From Saccharothrix sp. ALI-22-I (GTDB taxonomy: Bacteria > Actinomycetota > Actinomycetes > Mycobacteriales > Pseudonocardiaceae), in contig NZ_MTQP01000068.1 in NCBI RefSeq assembly GCF_001984175.1, forward strand, positions 992,001 through 1,056,000: a DNA stretch of 64,000 nt. Direction: 5' to 3'. Below the pieces are notes generated by a model. It was not told where the DNA came from and searched no databases. It worked only from the letters and a program-made list of their open reading frames with translations. Each line of letters begins with the position of its first letter. Within the stretch, counting starts at the first letter, position 1. A program made the translations under genes and the position numbers. Positions 30,219 to 40,629 of the stretch are shown here, piece by piece.

Positions 30219-31450
30219 CCCCGTCGGGTCCGCCGTCCTGGGACCGGGTCCGCGCGGAGTTCCTGCTCGACCCGACCTACGCGCACCTGTCGATGTCGCT
30301 GGTCGCCTCGCACCCCCGACCGGTCCGGGAGGCGGTCGAGCGACACCGCTCGGGCCTGGACGCGAACCCGGCGCTGTACTTCCACCACCGTGACGAACTG
30401 GTGCGCGTCGTGCTCGACCGCGCGGGCGCCTACCTCGGCGCCGCGCCCGACGCCATCGCGCTCACCGAGAGCACCACCGCGGGCCTGGCCGTCGTGCTGG
30501 CCGGCTTCCGGCTGCGGCCGGGGGAGGAGATCGTCAGCACCGAGCACGAGCACTACGCCGCCTCCGAAATGCTCCGGTTCAAGGCCGCGAGCAGCAGCGC
30601 ACGGCACCGCGTGATCCGGCTTTACCGGGACCCGAGGCGGGTGACGGAGGAGGAAGTCGTGTCCGCGCTGCGCGAGGGCATCTCCGACGACACCCGGCTG
30701 CTGGTGCTCACCTGGGTGCACTCGGGCACCGGCGTCAAACTGCCGCTCGCCCGGCTGGGCGCGCTGGTCGCCGAGGTCAACCGGGGGCGGGCGGCCGGCC
30801 GCGAGGTGCTGGTCTGCGTCGACGGCGTGCACGGCTTCGGCGTGGAGGACTTCCGGGTCGCCGACCTGGGGTGCGACTTCTTCGTCACCGGTTGTCACAA
30901 GTGGCTGTTCGGGCCGCGCGGCACCGGCCTGGTGTGGGGCAGCGAGCGGGGGTGGGCCGCGGTCGCCCCGATCTCGCCGTCGTTCGACGTGGAGGTGTTC
31001 TGGCCCTGGTACCTGGGGTCCTCGCCCGACGACGTCGCGCCGCCGGGACGGCGGCACAGCCCCGGCGGGTTCCCCGCCTTCGAGCACCGGTGGGCGTTGG
31101 CCGAGGCGTTCGAGTTCCACACCGCGATCGGCAAGGCCGCGGTGGCGGCGCGGACCAGACAGCTCAACGACCGCTGCCAGGAGGGCTTGGCCGCCGTGCC
31201 GGGTGTGTCGGTGCGCACCCCGGTCGACCCCGCGCTGTCGGCGGGGATGGTCTGCTTCGACGTGCCGGGGATGCCGCCGGACGTGGTGGTCGAACGGCTC
31301 CTCGACGCCCGCGTCATCGCCGGCCAGACGCCCTACCGGAGCAGCGCCGTCCGCTTCGCACCGAGCGTGGTGAACTCGCCGGCCGACGTCGACCGCGGCG
31401 TCGAGGCGCTGGCCGCCATCGTGCCCAGACTCGCCGAAGCCGAGAGGTGA
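30215..31450 (+). CDS. Class V PLP-dependent enzyme (isopenicillin-N epimerase/cysteine desulfurase-like)
   Basis: 411 residues, GTG start overlapping the PP-loop stop (GTGA). PLP-binding Lys229 lies in TGCHKWLFGPRGTG, and the ring-nitrogen Asp203 in VCVDGVHGFG. It looks closest to CefD-type epimerases, with a long loop (PWYLGSSPDDVAPPG) and an HSPGGFPAFEHRWALAEA segment. A typical cysteine-desulfurase catalytic Cys loop was not seen. Translational coupling to the PP-loop enzyme suggests that they act on one pathway. Aminotransfer, epimerisation and C-S or N-O lyase chemistry are all possible. Confidence 0.8.
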   Translation: MTPSGPPSWDRVRAEFLLDPTYAHLSMSLVASHPRPVREAVERHRSGLDANPALYFHHRDELVRVVLDRAGAYLGAAPDAIALTESTTAGLAVVLAGFRLRPGEEIVSTEHEHYAASEMLRFKAASSSARHRVIRLYRDPRRVTEEEVVSALREGISDDTRLLVLTWVHSGTGVKLPLARLGALVAEVNRGRAAGREVLVCVDGVHGFGVEDFRVADLGCDFFVTGCHKWLFGPRGTGLVWGSERGWAAVAPISPSFDVEVFWPWYLGSSPDDVAPPGRRHSPGGFPAFEHRWALAEAFEFHTAIGKAAVAARTRQLNDRCQEGLAAVPGVSVRTPVDPALSAGMVCFDVPGMPPDVVVERLLDARVIAGQTPYRSSAVRFAPSVVNSPADVDRGVEALAAIVPRLAEAER

Positions 31451-32283
31451 TCGCCTTGTCCGATGCCCGACCGGTACTGCGTGCCACGTTCGACGCGGTC
31501 GCCGACCGTTACGACCCCTCCGACGTCGACTACTTCCGACCGGTGGGGCGCCGGGTGGTCGAACTCGCCGAGATCCGCGCGGGGGACGCGGTGCTGGACG
31601 TGGGGTGCGGGCGGGGCGCCGCCCTGTTCCCGGCAGCCGCCGCGGCCGGCGGTGAGGGCCGCGTCGTCGGCATCGACCTGTCCGAGGCGATGGTGGCGGC
31701 GACGGCGGCCGAAGCGCGTGCCCTCGGCCTGTCCGGGGTCGAGGTGCTGCGGATGGACGGCCAGGACCCGGACTTCCCGGCGGGCTCGTTCGACGCGGTG
31801 ATCGGCAGCATGAGCGTGCACATGCTGCCGGACACCGGCGCGGCGTTCGCCCGGTTCCGGGAGTTGCTGCGGCCCGGAGGCCGGCTGTGCGTGTCCGCGC
31901 CCACCACCGTGTTGACCCCGCGTCCCCTGGTCTTCGGCCTCGCCTCGATCGCCAAGTGGGTGCAGGAGTACGAGGCGGGCACCCGGGTCTATCCCCAGTC
32001 CTCGGCGTTCGGCGGAGAGGAACGCGTCCTGGCTGATCTGCGGACCGCCGGGTTCCGCGCGGCGGCCGTGCGCGACGAGGTGCTGCACCTGACGGCGAGC
32101 TCCGGCCGGGCGCTGGTCGACTGGACCTGGACGCACGGCATGCGGCTGTTCTGGGAGCGGGTGCCCGCGGACCGGCGGGCGGACGTGGCGGCCGACATCG
32201 ACGCCGAGGCCGAGACCCACCGGGACCCCGACACGGGCCTGGTGACGATTCCGACGATGGTCAGCTACGTCATGGCCCGGTGA
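31447..32283 (+). CDS. Class I SAM-dependent methyltransferase
   Basis: 278 residues, GTG start overlapping the previous stop (GTGA); a TTG 9 nt later is an alternative. SAM motif VLDVGCGRG (49-57), acidic ribose-binding residue in VVGIDLSE, and post-motif FDAVIGSMSVHMLPD. It resembles UbiE/Methyltransf_11 enzymes that methylate small molecules on O, N or C. Last gene of the run; the next gene is convergent 60 bp away. Confidence 0.82.
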   Translation: MIALSDARPVLRATFDAVADRYDPSDVDYFRPVGRRVVELAEIRAGDAVLDVGCGRGAALFPAAAAAGGEGRVVGIDLSEAMVAATAAEARALGLSGVEVLRMDGQDPDFPAGSFDAVIGSMSVHMLPDTGAAFARFRELLRPGGRLCVSAPTTVLTPRPLVFGLASIAKWVQEYEAGTRVYPQSSAFGGEERVLADLRTAGFRAAAVRDEVLHLTASSGRALVDWTWTHGMRLFWERVPADRRADVAADIDAEAETHRDPDTGLVTIPTMVSYVMAR

Positions 32284-32343
32284 TCGGTGCGCGTGCGTCC
32301 GGGCCGGGACCGCCCGCCCGTGCCCGGGCGTACCGCACCCGTC

Positions 32344-32712
32344 TCACGGCCGCCGACGTGACTTGGCCAGCGCCCGGGCCCGCGCCACCAGGTCGTCCAC
32401 CAGGTCCGAGTCGACGACGGGCGGGGCGCCGTCGGAGCAGCAGGGCGGCTTGGTGCGCCGCTCGTTCAACCGGGGTCGCACCCCGGCCAACTCGTACAGG
32501 GCGTCGTACAGGTTCCGGCCCGGATCATCGTCGTGGGCGCCCACGAGCAACACCCACGCGTTGGCGGGGGAGGGGAAAGCCACCACGACCCGATCGGGTC
32601 CGTGCAGGTGCTTCACGCACAACCGGGGTAACGGGTCGGGACCGGTCACCCGGTATCCGAGGGCTGAGCAGCCGCTGTGCGCGAGTTCGTCCAGGAAACG
32701 GTCGTAGGCCAC
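32344..32712 (-). CDS. Small protein, possible RelE/HigB-like toxin
   Basis: 122 residues from the GTG at 32712. The segment LCVKHLHGPDRVVVAF followed by AWVLLVGAHDDDPGRNLYDALYELAG resembles the beta-sheet and helix of RelE/HigB-type ribosome-dependent toxins. The C-terminal part has a CCSDG motif and a basic end. In-frame sequence continues upstream to the preceding stop without ATG, so the start is uncertain. The HTH gene lies 62 bp upstream on the same strand, giving an antitoxin-first order. The family assignment is tentative. Confidence 0.5.
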   Translation of the reverse strand: MAYDRFLDELAHSGCSALGYRVTGPDPLPRLCVKHLHGPDRVVVAFPSPANAWVLLVGAHDDDPGRNLYDALYELAGVRPRLNERRTKPPCCSDGAPPVVDSDLVDDLVARARALAKSRRRP

Positions 32713-32774
32713 GCGGGCCGCGCCGCGCAGGCCTGCCGCTTGGGTACCGGCGACGGGCGTTTCGACAACCGTGA

Positions 32775-33215
32775 TCAGCGGACCACGCGTCCTTCACCGC
32801 GGTGCATCTGCGCCAGGCTGTCGGCCAGGTCCTCGCGCTCCAACAGCGCCGAATCGCTCAACCGCCGGTGCACCTCGTCCAACAGCGCGCGGCTCTTTCC
32901 GGCCCGCCGCAGCTCCGACACGACGTGCAGCACCTCGTGCAGCCGCACCGCGTCCAACAGCATCCGGGGCTCCCGGCTGTGAATGGCGAGCACACCCTCG
33001 CGGGCCCACGCCTTGACCGTCTTCTCGGTCAGGTCCAGCAGCTCACCGGCCACCACCGGACGCACCGGTGGCGCCGTGCGCAGGGCTTTCGCCACCACGC
33101 CGTGCAACTTCCGCCGCCGCTCGTCGTCCTCCGACAAGCTCGACGCGACCTCTTCGATCTCCTCGATCTGGTCGAACAGGTCACGGATCTGCGCGGCCTC
33201 GGTGGCGACGGACAT
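32775..33215 (-). CDS. HTH DNA-binding protein, possible antitoxin
   Basis: 146 residues from the ATG at 33215, with GGGAGG 6 nt upstream. An N-terminal acidic coiled-coil-like helix (about 5-48, RDLFDQIEEIEEVASSLSEDDERR) precedes a helix-turn-helix or MerR/excisionase-like segment (about 54-80, VVAGELLDLTEKTVKAWAREG) and a further helical region. DNA binding plus a partner-binding helix and the downstream RelE-like gene suggest a toxin-antitoxin pair. An ordinary regulator is the alternative. Confidence 0.55.
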   Translation of the reverse strand: MSVATEAAQIRDLFDQIEEIEEVASSLSEDDERRRKLHGVVAKALRTAPPVRPVVAGELLDLTEKTVKAWAREGVLAIHSREPRMLLDAVRLHEVLHVVSELRRAGKSRALLDEVHRRLSDSALLEREDLADSLAQMHRGEGRVVR

Positions 33216-33311
33216 GACGGACCTCCCGGTGTCACTACCGATTATCACCCTATTTTTCGGTAGTGACAACGGTGGCCCCGCACACACCGCGCGGGGCCAC
33301 CGTGGCGAAGA

Positions 33312-33608
33312 TCAGGACGAGAAGAACAACCCACCCAGACCGCGGTGCTTCCGGTGCCCGTAGTGGCCGCCGTAGCCCGGCTGGGCGCCCCAGCCCGGCT
33401 GGACCACCGGCTGCTGCACGTAGTGCACCTGCGGCTGCGGTGCGGCGACCGGAGGCGGGGGCGGCGGAGCCATCTGCTGCTCAAGCCGGGTGATGGCCTC
33501 CAGCTCGCCGTAGTCGAGGAAGACCCCGCGGCAGCCATCACACTGCTCGATGTGCACGCCCATGCGGTCGAAGGTGCGCATGTTCGCATGACACTTGGGA
33601 CACTGCAT
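33312..33608 (-). CDS. TFIIB-type zinc-ribbon small protein
   Basis: 98 residues. The N-terminal zinc ribbon MQCPKCHANM...CDGCRGVFLDYGELEAI matches the zf-TFIIB family found in small actinobacterial proteins. A Pro-rich linker and a Gly/His/Tyr-rich tail (GYGGHYGHRKHRGLGG) follow. The ATG has AGGAGG 8 nt upstream; the much longer in-frame reading upstream is not needed. Function unknown; zinc binding is predicted from four Cys. Confidence 0.8.
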   Translation of the reverse strand: MQCPKCHANMRTFDRMGVHIEQCDGCRGVFLDYGELEAITRLEQQMAPPPPPPVAAPQPQVHYVQQPVVQPGWGAQPGYGGHYGHRKHRGLGGLFFSS

Positions 33609-33646
33609 CGTGTGAGCCTCCTGCTCTTGACGCGATGAACCCGATA

Positions 33647-34516
33647 TTAGCCGCGCGGAATGGGTTCGTGTGCCGACACGATCCGGGCACACGCCTCGAT
33701 CAGCGCTTCCTGCGCGTCGTTCAACTCCTTCTCGTCGCGCTGCGCAGCGGACAGGGCACGCGCCGCCATCTGGACGACCAGAGCGCGCGCCGGCGCCTCC
33801 AGCACCGACCACGGGTCGTCCCGTGGCACGCCGGTCCCGCCCGCGTCCAGGTACGACCCGAGCAGCCGACCCCACGCCGGAGCGTCGAGCACTCCCGCCG
33901 CGTGCAGGGCGGCGGGCCGGGCCAGGTCCCACGCCGGGTCGCCGACGCCGAGGTCGTCCACGTCGATCAGCCGGTACCCGTCCCGCCACACCAGCTGGCC
34001 CAGGTGCCAGTCACCGTGGATGAGGGTGGTCCCGCCCGACGCGAACTGCGGCAACGTCGCGAACGCCCGCCGCACCAGCGCAGCGGCGGGCGTGTCCAGC
34101 GTCAGGTCGCGCACCGCCCGTTCCATCCGCGGGTGGGCCCCGGCGAGGGGCACGGGCGGCGCGAAATCGGCGGCGGTGAACCGGTGCAACGCGGCCAGCA
34201 TCCGCCCGGCGGCCTCCATCGGCAGGTCCTCCGGCTCGCTCTGCGGCACCGGCGTGCCCATCGGCCAGGCCGTGACGACCCGCCCGAGCACCACCGCCGG
34301 CGCCGACCGGGGCGACAGCAGGAGTTCACCCAACCGTGGGTCGGCGGCCAACCGGAGCCGCTCGGTGAGCACCGCGAGGTCCGTGCCGCGTTCGTGCGCC
34401 TTGAGCACCACGTCCGCGACCCGCACCACCACGACGTCGCCGCGCACCGCGAGCACCTCGGGCGAGGCGTCGGCGGCCACCAGCGCCGCCATGCCCGCGA
34501 TGAGATCGGAGTTCAC
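33647..34516 (-). CDS. Aminoglycoside phosphotransferase-fold kinase
   Basis: 289 residues, GTG start. Protein-kinase-like APH fold with the Brenner-type motif HGDWHLGQ (167-174) and the metal motif IDVDDLGVGDPAWDLA (from Ile184, Asp185 and Asp187). The usual Asn of HGDxxxxN is Gln174, a notable change at a magnesium ligand. It may phosphorylate a small molecule such as an antibiotic or sugar, or be a housekeeping APH-family kinase. It is divergent from the str operon, so its promoter shares the rpsL upstream region. Confidence 0.72.
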   Translation of the reverse strand: MNSDLIAGMAALVAADASPEVLAVRGDVVVVRVADVVLKAHERGTDLAVLTERLRLAADPRLGELLLSPRSAPAVVLGRVVTAWPMGTPVPQSEPEDLPMEAAGRMLAALHRFTAADFAPPVPLAGAHPRMERAVRDLTLDTPAAALVRRAFATLPQFASGGTTLIHGDWHLGQLVWRDGYRLIDVDDLGVGDPAWDLARPAALHAAGVLDAPAWGRLLGSYLDAGGTGVPRDDPWSVLEAPARALVVQMAARALSAAQRDEKELNDAQEALIEACARIVSAHEPIPRG

Positions 34517-34635
34517 CCGATCAAGTCTTCCGGACGCAACGATCCGGGGTGCCGCCGGCGTCGTCCACGACGAGAGCCCGAGCGCACGATTCGCGGGTGG
34601 GCGGGCGGCGTGTCAAGGTGTGGCGGGTATCCGTT

Positions 34636-34665
34636 TTGACCCGTGGGAACCAGGCGGGGTATCTT
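34636..34665 (+). promoter_or_regulatory. Candidate promoter of rpsL-rpsG-fusA-tuf
   Basis: TTGACC (34636-34641), an 18-nt spacer, then TATCTT (34660-34665). Both hexamers are close to the vegetative sigma consensus. Predicted start near 34672. Confidence 0.6.
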
Positions 34666-34821
34666 TGGTACTCGTGCCCGACCCATGTCGGGCCGCTCCG
34701 CGTGCCTACGCGCCAGTGGTGCTGGAAAGCCGGTCGCGGTGACCTCCACGCGTAGGGGCATCCTGGGATGTCGCCTGCGGACCTGGGACAGGGCTTCGCA
34801 CCTTCGGTTCCGCCGAGGGGA

Positions 34822-34836
34822 GCGACACGCCCGACC
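34822..34836 (+). promoter_or_regulatory. Leader element shared with the S10 operon
   Basis: GCGACACGCCCGACC occurs here, 78 nt before the rpsL start, and again identically at 39472-39486 before rpsJ. Both copies are on the sense strand inside the presumed 5' leader, preceded by a G-rich run. A common RNA regulatory or processing element is inferred. Confidence 0.55.
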
Positions 34837-34914
34837 TCGGGTGCAGAGAGGGACCAAGTAAACAGGGCTCGTCGCCCACGCGGCGAGCACGTAAAGGGAA
34901 GAAGCAGCCGGCGT

Positions 34915-35289
34915 ATGCCAACGATCCAGCAGCTGGTCCGCAAGGGCCGGCAGGACAAGGTCGCCAAGCAGAAGACCGCGGCGCTCAAGGGCAGTCCGCA
35001 GCGGCGCGGTGTGTGCACCCGCGTCTACACGACCACGCCCAAGAAGCCGAACTCGGCGCTGCGCAAGGTCGCCCGCGTGAAGCTGACCAGCGGTATCGAG
35101 GTCACGGCTTACATCCCCGGTGAGGGCCACAACCTGCAGGAGCACTCGATGGTGCTCGTGCGCGGCGGTCGTGTGAAGGACCTCCCCGGCGTCCGCTACA
35201 AGATCATTCGCGGTTCCCTCGACACGCAGGGCGTGAAGAACCGCAAGCAGGCTCGCAGCCGGTACGGCGCGAAGAAGGAGAAGAGCTGA
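34915..35289 (+). CDS. rpsL: 30S ribosomal protein S12
   Basis: 124 residues from the ATG at 34915 (MPTIQQLVRKGR); a longer upstream reading is spurious. Decoding-centre protein. The streptomycin-resistance positions are standard Lys in TPKKPNSALRK and GGRVKDLPGVRY. Its stop overlaps the rpsG ATG by one base. Confidence 0.98.
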   Translation: MPTIQQLVRKGRQDKVAKQKTAALKGSPQRRGVCTRVYTTTPKKPNSALRKVARVKLTSGIEVTAYIPGEGHNLQEHSMVLVRGGRVKDLPGVRYKIIRGSLDTQGVKNRKQARSRYGAKKEKS

Positions 35290-35759
35290 TGCCCCGCAAG
35301 GGACCGGCCCCGAAGCGGCCGCTGATCTCCGACCCGGTCTACAGCTCTCCGCTGGTGACCCAGCTCATCAACAAGGTGCTGGTCGACGGCAAGCGCTCCG
35401 TGGCCGAGCGGATCGTGTACGGCGCCCTCGAAGGCGCCCGCGACAAGACGGGCACCGACCCGGTCGTCACGCTCAAGCGCGCTCTGGACAACGTCAAGCC
35501 CGCCCTGGAAGTGAAGTCCCGCCGCGTCGGTGGCGCCACCTACCAGGTGCCGGTCGAGGTGAAGCCGGGCCGCTCGACCACGCTCGCGCTGCGCTGGCTG
35601 ATCACCTTCTCCCGGCAGCGCCGTGAGAAGACCATGATCGAGCGCCTGATGAACGAGCTGCTCGACGCGAGCAACGGCCTGGGCGCGAGTGTCAAGCGCC
35701 GCGAGGACACGCACAAGATGGCCGAGTCGAACAAGGCCTTCGCCCACTACCGCTGGTGA
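35289..35759 (+). CDS. rpsG: 30S ribosomal protein S7
   Basis: 156 residues, the standard length (MPRKGPAPKRPLISDPVY). Binds the 3' major domain of 16S rRNA at the head of the small subunit. One-base overlap with rpsL and 97 bp before fusA, as in the classical str operon. Confidence 0.98.
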   Translation: MPRKGPAPKRPLISDPVYSSPLVTQLINKVLVDGKRSVAERIVYGALEGARDKTGTDPVVTLKRALDNVKPALEVKSRRVGGATYQVPVEVKPGRSTTLALRWLITFSRQRREKTMIERLMNELLDASNGLGASVKRREDTHKMAESNKAFAHYRW

Positions 35760-35856
35760 CGTGCCGCCAGGCGGGGTAAGCCCCGAGCTCCCCGCCTGGC
35801 GCCTCCCAGCCCTAGTGAGCCTGCTACCAGCTAGCTCAAGACAGGGGAAGACACCC

Positions 35857-37959
<2,103 letters not shown>

Positions 37960-38097
37960 CCCCAACCGGAGCACCGCAGCACCACGCGGGCTCTCCGGGG
38001 ACCGCCCCGGGGTCCGCACAACCGACCCTGACGTGACGTCCGGCGGGCGGGAATCCGCCCGCCGGACTAAGCAATAGAAGTCCAGGAGGACAATCCA

Positions 38098-39291
38098 GTG
38101 GCGAAGGCGAAGTTCGAGCGGACGAAGCCGCACGTCAACATCGGCACCATCGGTCACATCGACCACGGCAAGACGACGCTGACCGCGGCGATCTCCAAGG
38201 TGCTGCACGACAAGTTCCCGGACCTGAACCCCTTCACGCCGTTCGACCAGATCGACAAGGCGCCGGAGGAGAAGCAGCGCGGCATCACGATCTCGATCGC
38301 CCACATCGAGTACCAGACCGCGAACCGGCACTACGCGCACGTCGACTGCCCCGGTCACGCCGACTACATCAAGAACATGATCACCGGTGCGGCGCAGATG
38401 GACGGCGCCATCCTGGTGGTCGCGGCGACCGACGGCCCGATGCCGCAGACCAAGGAGCACGTGCTCCTGGCCCGCCAGGTCGGCGTGCCCTACATCGTGG
38501 TGGCCCTGAACAAGGCCGACATGGTGGACGACGAGGAGATCCTGGAGCTCGTCGAGCTCGAGGTCCGCGAGCTGCTCTCCGAGTACGAGTTCCCCGGTGA
38601 CGACCTGCCGGTCGTCCGCGTCTCCGCGCTGAAGGCGCTGGAGGGCGACGCCGAGTGGGGCGAGAAGCTCATCGGCCTCATGGACGCCGTGGACGAGAAC
38701 ATCCCGGAGCCCGAGCGCGAGGTCGACCGGCCGTTCCTGATGCCGGTCGAGGACGTGTTCACCATCACCGGTCGTGGCACCGTGGTGACCGGTCGTATCG
38801 AGCGCGGCATCGTCAAGGTCAACGAAGAGGTCGAGATCGTCGGCATCAAGGAGACCTCGAAGAAGACCACGGTCACCTCGATCGAGATGTTCAAGAAGTT
38901 CCTCGACGAGGGTCGCGCCGGCGACAACGCGGCGCTGCTGCTGCGTGGCGTGAAGCGCGAGGAGGTGGAGCGCGGCATGGTGATCGTGAAGCCGGGCACC
39001 ACCACCCCGCACACCGAGTTCGACGCGCAGGTCTACATCCTGTCGAAGGACGAGGGTGGCCGGCACACGCCGTTCTTCAACAACTACCGGCCGCAGTTCT
39101 ACTTCCGCACCACCGACGTGACCGGCGTGGTGACCCTCCCCGAGGGCACCGAGATGGTCATGCCGGGCGACACCACGACCATGGCCGTGAAGCTGATCCA
39201 GCCGATCGCCATGGACGAGGGTCTGCGGTTCGCCATCCGCGAGGGTGGCCGCACCGTGGGCGCGGGCTCGGTCACCAAGATCATCAAGTGA
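38098..39291 (+). CDS. tuf: Elongation factor Tu
   Basis: 397 residues, GTG start with AGGAGGA upstream. GTPase motifs GHIDHGKTT (about 19-27), DCPGHADY and NKADM; the C-terminal barrels end GRTVGAGSVTKIIK. Delivers aminoacyl-tRNA. Third-domain residues linked to elfamycin sensitivity look ordinary. It lies 138 bp after fusA; that gap has no recognisable structure. Confidence 0.98.
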   Translation: MAKAKFERTKPHVNIGTIGHIDHGKTTLTAAISKVLHDKFPDLNPFTPFDQIDKAPEEKQRGITISIAHIEYQTANRHYAHVDCPGHADYIKNMITGAAQMDGAILVVAATDGPMPQTKEHVLLARQVGVPYIVVALNKADMVDDEEILELVELEVRELLSEYEFPGDDLPVVRVSALKALEGDAEWGEKLIGLMDAVDENIPEPEREVDRPFLMPVEDVFTITGRGTVVTGRIERGIVKVNEEVEIVGIKETSKKTTVTSIEMFKKFLDEGRAGDNAALLLRGVKREEVERGMVIVKPGTTTPHTEFDAQVYILSKDEGGRHTPFFNNYRPQFYFRTTDVTGVVTLPEGTEMVMPGDTTTMAVKLIQPIAMDEGLRFAIREGGRTVGAGSVTKIIK

Positions 39292-39361
39292 TCTAGCTCT
39301 ACAACTCCACCCCCGATTTGGTCTGCGCGTCCGCGTGTGCGACGATTGACGGGTTGCTCGT

Positions 39362-39399
39362 CGGGGCGGCCGGTTCGAGTTCTGGAGTCGGCCGCCCCG
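39362..39399 (+). terminator. Hairpin terminator after tuf
   Basis: CGGGGCGGCC (39362-39371) pairs with GGCCGCCCCG (39390-39399), extended inward by one G-C pair. The loop of about 16-18 nt is longer than usual. It lies 70 bp after the tuf stop and probably separates the str and S10 operons. Confidence 0.6.
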
Positions 39400-39471
39400 C
39401 CACGAGCGGGGTTTGATCGAGTAAGACAATCCCACAGGCTCTATCAGTGGGACCGGTCTATGCGTTGGGGC

Positions 39472-39486
39472 GCGACACGCCCGACC
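39472..39486 (+). promoter_or_regulatory. Leader element shared with the str operon
   Basis: Second copy of GCGACACGCCCGACC, 132 nt before the rpsJ start. The G-rich run immediately upstream (TTGGGGC) parallels the GAGGGGA before the rpsL copy. Confidence 0.55.
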
Positions 39487-39618
39487 GCGTGGACCGGGCA
39501 CCGTGACACCGCTCGGTGTCAATCCTGAATAGGGGGCGGAGCGCGCCGGAGGTCCCGTGACCTCGTGCAAGGTGCCCGCACCGCAGCGGTACTAGAAGCA
39601 GAGGAACGGCAAGCCATC

Positions 39619-39924
39619 ATGGCGGGACAGAAGATCCGCATCCGGCTCAAGGCCTACGACCACGAGGCGATCGACGCGTCCGCGCGCAAGATCGTCGAGA
39701 CCGTGACGCGCACCGGCGCTCGGGTCGTCGGGCCTGTGCCGCTGCCCACTGAGAAGAACGTTTACTGCGTCATCCGCTCGCCGCACAAGTACAAGGACTC
39801 GCGCGAGCACTTCGAGATGCGCACGCACAAGCGTCTGATCGACATCCTCGACCCGACGCCGAAGACGGTGGACGCGCTCATGCGCATCGACCTGCCGGCG
39901 AGCGTCGACGTCAACATCCAGTAA
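39619..39924 (+). CDS. rpsJ: 30S ribosomal protein S10
   Basis: 101 residues from the ATG at 39619 (MAGQKIRIRLKAYDHEAID), the standard actinobacterial N-terminus; the 18 upstream in-frame residues are leader. First gene of the S10 operon; S10 also acts in transcription antitermination with NusB. Confidence 0.97.
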   Translation: MAGQKIRIRLKAYDHEAIDASARKIVETVTRTGARVVGPVPLPTEKNVYCVIRSPHKYKDSREHFEMRTHKRLIDILDPTPKTVDALMRIDLPASVDVNIQ

Positions 39925-39976
39925 GCGTTGGACGCGGCAGTGTTGATCCCATTTGGGGCGGAGAGTAACGAGACCC

Positions 39977-40627
39977 ATGTCTGACAGGCAGGTTAAGGGC
40001 CTCCTGGGCACCAAGCTCGGCATGACTCAGGTCTTCGACGAGAACAACCGGATCGTTCCGGTTACCGTCGTCAAGGCCGAGCCGAACGTGGTCACCCAGG
40101 TTCGGACCCAGGAAAACGACGGCTACTCGGCCGTGCAGTTGGCCTTCGGCGCGATTGATCCGCGCAAGGTCAACAAGCCCGTCGCGGGCCACTACGCCAA
40201 GGCGGGCGTCACGCCCCGCCGCCACTTGGCGGAGCTGCGCACCACGGACGCGTCCGAGTACACGGTCGGCCAGGAAATCACCGCCGAGGTCTTCGAGGCC
40301 GGCGCGGTGGTCGACGTGGTCGGCACCAGCAAGGGCAAGGGCACCGCGGGTGTCATGAAGCGACACGGCTTCCACGGCCTCGGCGCGAGCCACGGCACGC
40401 AGCGCAAGCACCGCTCGCCGGGTTCCATCGGCGGCTGCGCCACGCCCGGCCGCGTGTTCAAGGGCATGCGCATGGCGGGTCGCATGGGCAACGTGAAGGT
40501 GACCACCCAGAACCTCAAGGTGCACCGCGTGGACGCCGAGTCCGGCCTGCTGCTCATCAAGGGCGCCGTTCCCGGCCCCAAGGGCGGCACCGTGTTCATC
40601 AAGACCGCTGCGAAGGGTGGTGCCTGA
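39977..40627 (+). CDS. rplC: 50S ribosomal protein L3
   Basis: 216 residues from the ATG at 39977 (MSDRQVKGLLGTKLGMTQVF). The loop reaching the peptidyl transferase centre (GASHGTQRKHRSPGSIGGC) is intact. It is 52 bp after rpsJ and 2 bp before rplD. Confidence 0.97.
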   Translation: MSDRQVKGLLGTKLGMTQVFDENNRIVPVTVVKAEPNVVTQVRTQENDGYSAVQLAFGAIDPRKVNKPVAGHYAKAGVTPRRHLAELRTTDASEYTVGQEITAEVFEAGAVVDVVGTSKGKGTAGVMKRHGFHGLGASHGTQRKHRSPGSIGGCATPGRVFKGMRMAGRMGNVKVTTQNLKVHRVDAESGLLLIKGAVPGPKGGTVFIKTAAKGGA

Positions 40628-40629
40628 TC

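Larger units (their letters stand above)
34517..34914 (+). promoter_or_regulatory. str operon promoter and long leader
   Basis: A 398-bp region with no convincing gene. Promoter candidate at 34636-34665; the transcript would have a leader of roughly 240 nt. The leader contains an inverted repeat (CCTACGCG 34705-34712 with CGCGTAGG 34749-34756) and the 15-nt element shared with the S10 leader (34822-34836). AAAGGGAAGAAG lies before the rpsL ATG. A long structured leader suggests post-transcriptional control of ribosomal protein synthesis; no ligand is known. Confidence 0.55.
39292..39618 (+). promoter_or_regulatory. tuf-rpsJ intergenic region: terminator and S10 leader
   Basis: 327 bp. It contains the tuf terminator (39362-39399), the 15-nt element shared with the rpsL leader (39472-39486), and a short hairpin TGACACC-gctc-GGTGTCA (39504-39521). 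AGAGGA lies before the rpsJ ATG. No promoter with two good hexamers was identified; GACAAT near 39425-39430 could serve as a -10. No gene is seen here. Confidence 0.5.
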
